Assembly: GCA_029212905.1 (NCBI GenBank)
Contig: JARGPB010000003.1
Location: forward strand, 188,562 to 252,561
DNA from: Thalassovita sp.
GTDB taxonomy: Bacteria > Pseudomonadota > Alphaproteobacteria > Rhodobacterales > Rhodobacteraceae
Direction: 5' to 3'
Length of the DNA: 64,000 nucleotides
Shown here: positions 60,352-64,000 of the stretch, in pieces
How positions within the stretch are numbered: the stretch's first letter is position 1
How the letters are laid out: the number at the start of each line of letters is the position of its first letter
Notes under the pieces: model-generated
What the model was told of the DNA's origin: nothing
The model's input: only the letters and a program-made list of their open reading frames with translations
Database searches by the model: none
Program-made: the position numbers and the translations under genes

Positions 60352-60852
60352 TCAGGCCTGAGCGTTTTTCAAGAAATCGGACAAATCGGCATAGAGGGCT
60401 TTGCGTTCATCCTCGGACAGGAAGCTTCCGATTTCGACGGTCCGCCCGTTGCCCGCAAGCGTGACATAGAAGGGCACGGGGCCGCTCGTCAGGTGCATTT
60501 CGGTGCGGGTCCAGTAGATATTGCAGATCCAGGTTTTCGCGTCGCCCCTGACGGGGACGTGCCGCAGCTCGAGCGTGTCATCCGCCCGCAGGGTCAGGGT
60601 TTCGAGGATTTCGCCGTCTTTGTAAGACCGCTCTAGCCCCCACCACAGTGCGCCCACCATCAAGAGAATAAAGGGCAGCAATCCCCACAGGAACACCGTT
60701 CCGATAAGCCCGTACAGCGGCACGGTCCCAAAGGTGAACGCCAGCAGGATCATTGCGGCAAAGCCTTTGCGCGGCAGCGACCGATGTGGCCAGAGCCGCA
60801 GTTGGGGCTGGGGGCCGTCCGGGGCTTGGTGCTGGATCCATTCGTAAGGCAT
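60352..60852 (-). CDS. DUF2244 membrane protein
   Basis: A 166-residue protein with two membrane helices (about residues 32-70) and a C-terminal domain of about 90 residues: LWPHRSLPRKGFAAMILLAF, YGLIGTVFLWGLLPFILLMV and the conserved WICNIYWTRTEMHLT, which fits DUF2244. It is often near cytochrome oxidase genes; its role is unknown. ATG 60852 is chosen because the extension to 60897 runs into the ctaD hairpin. Confidence 0.85.
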   Translation of the reverse strand: MPYEWIQHQAPDGPQPQLRLWPHRSLPRKGFAAMILLAFTFGTVPLYGLIGTVFLWGLLPFILLMVGALWWGLERSYKDGEILETLTLRADDTLELRHVPVRGDAKTWICNIYWTRTEMHLTSGPVPFYVTLAGNGRTVEIGSFLSEDERKALYADLSDFLKNAQA

Positions 60853-60896
60853 GAGAGGGCCGTCCGTTTTGCATGAAACCGAAGGTGTGGATGGCA

Positions 60897-60924
60897 AACG
60901 GGCCCCGGAATATCCGGGGCCCGT
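60897..60924. terminator. Strong hairpin between ctaD and DUF2244
   Basis: A 12-bp near-perfect stem, GGGCCCCGGA and TCCGGGGCCC, in the 98-base gap after ctaD. No clear T-run follows on the gene strand (GTTTGCC), so it may attenuate rather than end transcription. Confidence 0.5.
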
Positions 60925-60950
60925 CTTGTATTCAGATCAGACCGAAGTCC

Positions 60951-62624
60951 TTAGTGGGCGTGGCCCTTGTCCCAGTCTTCGCGCTTGGGGAGCGTTTCAA
61001 ACGTATGCTCCGGCGGCGGCGAGGGCAGGGTCCATTCCAGCGTATCCGCGTATTCGTTCCACGGGTTGGCACGGGTCTCTTTCTTGCCCTTCAGCAGGGC
61101 GTAGATCACGATACCAAAGAACAGCAGGAACGAAGCGAACGAGATCATGGCGCCAATCGACGAGATCTTGTTCCAGTAGGCGAAGGCCTCGGGGTAGTCG
61201 ATGTAACGACGCGGCATGCCCTGACGACCCAAGAAGTGCTGTGGGAAGAAGGTCAGGTTGACGCCGATGAAGAACAGCCAGAAGTGGATCTTGCCGAAGA
61301 ATTCCGAGTACTGACGGCCGGTCATCTTACTGAAGTAGAAGTATATCCCAGCGAAGATGGTAAAGGCCGCCCCCATCGACATGGTGTAGTGGAAGTGCGC
61401 AACGACATAGTAGGTGTCGTGATAGGCACGGTCCACACCTGCCTGGCTTAGAACGATACCGGTCACACCACCGATGGTGAACAGGATCAAGAAGCCAAAG
61501 GCAAACAGCATCGGGGTTTTGAACTCGATCGAGCCGCCCCACAGGGTTGCGATCCACGAGAAGATCTTAACCCCTGTCGGAACCGCGATGACCATCGTTG
61601 CCAGCATGAAGTAGGACTGCTGGGTCAGCGACATGCCAACGGTGTACATGTGGTGCGCCCACACGACAAAGCCCAAGGCACCAATCGCGATCAGGGCCCA
61701 GACCATCGGCAGGTAGCCAAAGATCGGCTTGCGCGCGAAGGTGGCGAACACGTGGCTGACCAGGCCGAAACCGGGTAGAACAACGATGTACACTTCGGGG
61801 TGACCAAAGAACCACAGGATGTGCTGGTACAGGATCGGGTCGCCGCCACCAGAGGGATCAAAGAAGGTGGTGCCAAAGTTGCGGTCGGTCAGCAGCATGG
61901 TAATCGCGCCGGCCAGAACAGGCAGCGACAGCAGGATCAGCCACGAGGTGACAAAGATCGACCAGGCAAACAGCGGAACCTTGAACAGGGTCATGCCGGG
62001 GGCACGCATGTTCAGGAAGGTGGTGATCATGTTGATCGCGCCCAGGATCGAGCTGGCGCCCGAAACGTGCACCGCAAAGATCGCCAGATCCATCGACATG
62101 CCGCCTTCGTTCACGGACAGCGGCGGGTACAGAACCCAGCCCACGCCGGAACCCAGCTGGCCATTCCCACCGGGGCTAAGCAGCGAAGCCACACCCAGCG
62201 CGGTACCGGCAAAATACAGCCAGAACGACAGGTTGTTCATGCGCGGGAACGCCATATCCGGCGCGCCGATTTGCAGCGGCATGAAATAGTTGCCGAAACC
62301 GCCGAACAGGGCGGGAATCACAACGAAGAACATCATCAGGACGCCGTGATAGGTGATCATCACGTTCCAGAGGTGCCCGTTCGGGGTACATTCGCCAGCG
62401 GCAGCGGCGGTGAAACGCGCGCCTTCCAGGCACATGTACTGCACGCCGGGCTCCATGAGCTCGAGGCGCATGTAAATGGTGAAACAAACGGAGATCAGGC
62501 CGACAAGCGCCGACGTGATCAGATAAAGGATACCGATATCCTTGTGGTTGGTAGACATGAACCAGCGGGTGAAGAAGCTGCGCTGGTCTTCGTGTCCGTG
62601 GCCATGGATGGCTGCGTCTGCCAT
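60951..62624 (-). CDS. ctaD: Cytochrome c oxidase subunit I (aa3-type)
   Basis: A 557-residue subunit with twelve membrane helices. The heme- and copper-ligating motifs are visible: YHGVLMMFFVVIPALFGGFGNYF, WFFGHPEVYIVVLPGFGLVSHV (His-Pro-Glu-Val-Tyr), HHMYTVGMSL and the heme pair segment VAHFHYTMSMGAAF. It is the proton-pumping terminal oxidase. It lies alone, with no ctaC/ctaE beside it, and an FNR-type site about 105 bases upstream. Confidence 0.96.
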   Translation of the reverse strand: MADAAIHGHGHEDQRSFFTRWFMSTNHKDIGILYLITSALVGLISVCFTIYMRLELMEPGVQYMCLEGARFTAAAAGECTPNGHLWNVMITYHGVLMMFFVVIPALFGGFGNYFMPLQIGAPDMAFPRMNNLSFWLYFAGTALGVASLLSPGGNGQLGSGVGWVLYPPLSVNEGGMSMDLAIFAVHVSGASSILGAINMITTFLNMRAPGMTLFKVPLFAWSIFVTSWLILLSLPVLAGAITMLLTDRNFGTTFFDPSGGGDPILYQHILWFFGHPEVYIVVLPGFGLVSHVFATFARKPIFGYLPMVWALIAIGALGFVVWAHHMYTVGMSLTQQSYFMLATMVIAVPTGVKIFSWIATLWGGSIEFKTPMLFAFGFLILFTIGGVTGIVLSQAGVDRAYHDTYYVVAHFHYTMSMGAAFTIFAGIYFYFSKMTGRQYSEFFGKIHFWLFFIGVNLTFFPQHFLGRQGMPRRYIDYPEAFAYWNKISSIGAMISFASFLLFFGIVIYALLKGKKETRANPWNEYADTLEWTLPSPPPEHTFETLPKREDWDKGHAH

Positions 62625-62729
62625 GCTCTGCCTCCTGTTGGTGTGTGTAAAGGCGCAGAGATTGGTTCTCTACGCCTGCGGTCCAATTCTGGTTTTAGAA
62701 TGTCGATGCGGTGGCGGCAATTGCTGAAT

Positions 62730-62743
62730 TTGATCTAGGTCAA
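62730..62743 (-). promoter_or_regulatory. FNR/FnrL-type site upstream of ctaD
   Basis: TTGAT-CTAG-GTCAA matches TTGAT-N4-ATCAA at nine of ten half-site positions. It lies 106-119 bases before the ctaD start, where an oxygen-responsive regulator would act. Confidence 0.65.
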
Positions 62744-62870
62744 ATTATATTGTCGCACCTTCTTGAATTTCGGGGGGATCAGCGGGTTCAAAGCTGCCCC
62801 GAGGGCAAGGTCACGCACATATGACCCATTCGGGCGCGAATCGATTGAAATGATACATCTTTGAGACACG

Positions 62871-62905
62871 AAAAACGGCGCGCAGTGAAACCGCGCGCCG
62901 TCTCG
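62871..62905 (-). terminator. Rho-independent terminator of the cytochrome c gene
   Basis: On the minus strand ACGGCGCGC and GCGCGCCGT pair around a nine-base loop, followed by TTTTT. It starts 23 bases after the cytochrome c stop. Confidence 0.85.
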
Positions 62906-62924
62906 TCAGCCCGAAGGCGGTCGA

Positions 62925-63374
62925 TTATTCAGTAGCGGCTTCTTCTGCCACTGCTGCTTCGGGGGCCGGTGCGACCGACGCCAGATAGGCCGCAACATCG
63001 TCGCCGCCTTTTTTCAGCTTGTAGGACATCTTCGACTTGGCTTTGCCGTCGCCGGTGACTTCTTTCAGGTATGCTTTGGGGTCAGCAGCATAGGCTGCAA
63101 GCGAGGCTTCGTCCCAGACCAGACCACCTTCGCCGGCTTCTACCAGCGACTTGCCGTATTTGAACCCTTCAACCGAGCCAGCCGCGCGGCCGATCACGCC
63201 ATACAGGTTCGGGCCGGTTTTGCCGCCTTTGACAATGGTTTCACCTTCGGGCGAAACAACCATGTGGCAGGATTTGCATTTCTTGAAGGTTTTTTCGCCT
63301 TTTTCAGCGTCACCAGCAACGGCGGGTGCAGCAAGCGCCAGCAGTGCGGCGGAAGCGATCAGAAGGTTTTTCAT
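62925..63374 (-). CDS. Exported c-type cytochrome
   Basis: A 149-residue periplasmic monoheme cytochrome: signal peptide (1-20, ending AVAG), heme site CKSCH (Cys33, Cys36, His37) and likely Met ligand in KSKMSYK. The length and sequence resemble cytochrome c2 or c552 of the Rhodobacteraceae, which pass electrons to cytochrome oxidases. An Ala/Glu-rich tail of about 15 residues ends the protein. ATG 63374 gives a clean signal peptide. It is divergent from argC. Confidence 0.92.
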   Translation of the reverse strand: MKNLLIASAALLALAAPAVAGDAEKGEKTFKKCKSCHMVVSPEGETIVKGGKTGPNLYGVIGRAAGSVEGFKYGKSLVEAGEGGLVWDEASLAAYAADPKAYLKEVTGDGKAKSKMSYKLKKGGDDVAAYLASVAPAPEAAVAEEAATE

Positions 63375-63593
63375 AGGGCGTGCCTCTCTTTTGTAAATTC
63401 GGGTAGCGCGTTGCAAGTTAGATACTGCACCAGAAGGCGCTGGCAACAGTGGTTTCCTTGGCAGAATTGTCGCAGTTGGTAAAAACGCGACTGTTTCGAT
63501 GTTTTTTCGGCGATTTGGTGCCGAAGGGGCTTCTGCTTTTTTGTTCGCCGATGTAGGCGAATACGAGATTATCAGACCGATCAGGAGGGCGCT

Positions 63594-64000
63594 ATGACGA
63601 CCAAGGTATTCATTGACGGAGAAGCCGGAACCACCGGATTGCAGATCCGTGACCGCCTGATTTCGCGTTCCGACATTACGCTGGTGCAGATTGATCCCGC
63701 CCTGCGCAAGGACGATGCCGCCCGCAAAGAGGCCTTTGCCGCGGCCGATGTGGCGATCTTGTGCCTGCCGGATGACGCCGCACGGGCGGCGGTGGCCTTG
63801 TCTGCGGATCTGGGCGTGCGGATTATCGACGCCAGCACCGCGCACCGTGTAAACCCCGATTGGGCCTTTGGCCTGCCCGAGCTGTCCCCGGCCCAGGCGG
63901 AACGGATCAAATCCGCGCGTTATGTGGCAAATCCTGGGTGCTATTCGACGGGCGCGATTGCATTGCTGGCGCCGTTGGTGGCCAAGGGGCTGGTGCCTGC
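63594..64000 (+). CDS. argC: N-acetyl-gamma-glutamyl-phosphate reductase (partial)
   Basis: The first 135 residues of the class II ArgC (about 310 residues in full), cut by the end of the window. It starts MTTKVFIDGEAGTTGLQIRDRL; the catalytic Cys is in YVANPGCYSTGAIALLAP. It reduces N-acetyl-glutamyl phosphate in arginine synthesis. ATG 63594 has AGGAGGG. Confidence 0.92.
   Translation, partial: MTTKVFIDGEAGTTGLQIRDRLISRSDITLVQIDPALRKDDAARKEAFAAADVAILCLPDDAARAAVALSADLGVRIIDASTAHRVNPDWAFGLPELSPAQAERIKSARYVANPGCYSTGAIALLAPLVAKGLVP

Larger units (their letters stand above)
62625..62924. other. Region between ctaD and the cytochrome c gene
   Basis: Three hundred bases without a gene. From the ctaD side it holds the leader, the FNR-type site, an AT-rich promoter stretch around 62745, and the terminator of the cytochrome c gene at 62871-62905. 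Confidence 0.6.

Noticed and set aside
62720..62745. FNR-like sites elsewhere, such as around the cytochrome c promoter
   Set aside because: Only the copy before ctaD matches both halves; others fall short by three or more bases.
1..64000. Searches by eye for tRNA, rRNA, CRISPR repeats, integrases, transposases and phage genes
   Set aside because: No cloverleaf with a proper acceptor stem, no repeat-spacer pattern and no transposase or integrase motifs were seen.

Overview
The window is chromosomal DNA from a GC-rich alphaproteobacterium, most likely a marine-type member of the Rhodobacteraceae (Roseobacter group). The evidence is the gene content and arrangement: glyQ, a small DUF6446-type gene and glyS in a row; hflK-hflC-DUF2065-degP; a SAM-II riboswitch before metZ; FolE2 as the GTP cyclohydrolase; an aa3-type ctaD near a c-type cytochrome gene; DUF1127 and DUF3572 proteins; and PleD-like and H-NOX-associated diguanylate cyclases. 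I see no phage, integrase, transposase, CRISPR array, rRNA or tRNA gene. This is a core-genome segment of roughly 66 genes, packed with short gaps and many ATGA overlaps.

Layout. 0-6.6 kb: lipoprotein, DMT exporter, Nudix hydrolase, DUF983, an EF-hand/ECF-sigma/anti-sigma-like/Spy-like envelope-stress cluster, a PleD-like diguanylate cyclase and DUF3572. 6.6-9.6 kb: MarR regulator, a frameshifted HAD phosphatase, and an H-NOX-like sensor co-transcribed with an HNOBA-GGDEF cyclase. 9.6-16.9 kb: a long acidic-linker protein of unknown role, thiamine pyrophosphokinase, DMT exporter, serine deaminase, rpiA and gor. 17-21 kb: the hflK-hflC-DUF2065-degP membrane protein quality-control block. 21-30 kb: lipoprotein, ferredoxin, FG-GAP protein, PAS-LuxR regulator, PEP-mutase-like enzyme, purD/xseA, AlkB-like hydroxylase and lysoplasmalogenase. 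30-35 kb: ftsY, DMT exporter, ispZ/yciB, GST and an alpha/beta hydrolase. 35-41 kb: metZ, folE2, a phasin-like protein, DUF1127 and a pseudoprotease. 41-50 kb: glyQ/glyS, a PPDK-like enzyme, a SleB-type hydrolase, folB and folP. 50-56 kb: ilvC facing two Lrp regulators, an aminotransferase, a UbiH-type monooxygenase, a pyrimidine 5'-nucleotidase-like HAD and a GntR regulator. 56-64 kb: a CtrA-site-associated glycosyltransferase, carA, yqeY, DUF2244, ctaD, cytochrome c and the start of argC.

The most interesting signals lie in cyclic-di-GMP control and degenerate sensor or enzyme domains. The H-NOX-like protein has proline where the heme-ligating histidine should be and lacks YxSxR. The PleD-like cyclase has lost the receiver residues needed for phosphorylation but keeps GGEEF and its I-site. 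A QxxRW glycosyltransferase carries an N-terminal domain resembling the c-di-GMP-binding MshEN fold and has a full TTAA-N7-TTAA CtrA-type site just upstream. A secreted trypsin-fold protein lacks its whole catalytic triad. A PPDK-like protein keeps its PEP half but has an altered ATP-grasp half. On the DNA level, a recurrent intergenic element of about 21 bp occurs five times, twice directly after a perfect G/C hairpin at a gene end. I also see candidate Zur, PhaR, FNR and CtrA sites.

Functions and alignments come from reading motifs by eye; no database search was run. Start codons were refined from Shine-Dalgarno spacing and signal-peptide logic where stated.
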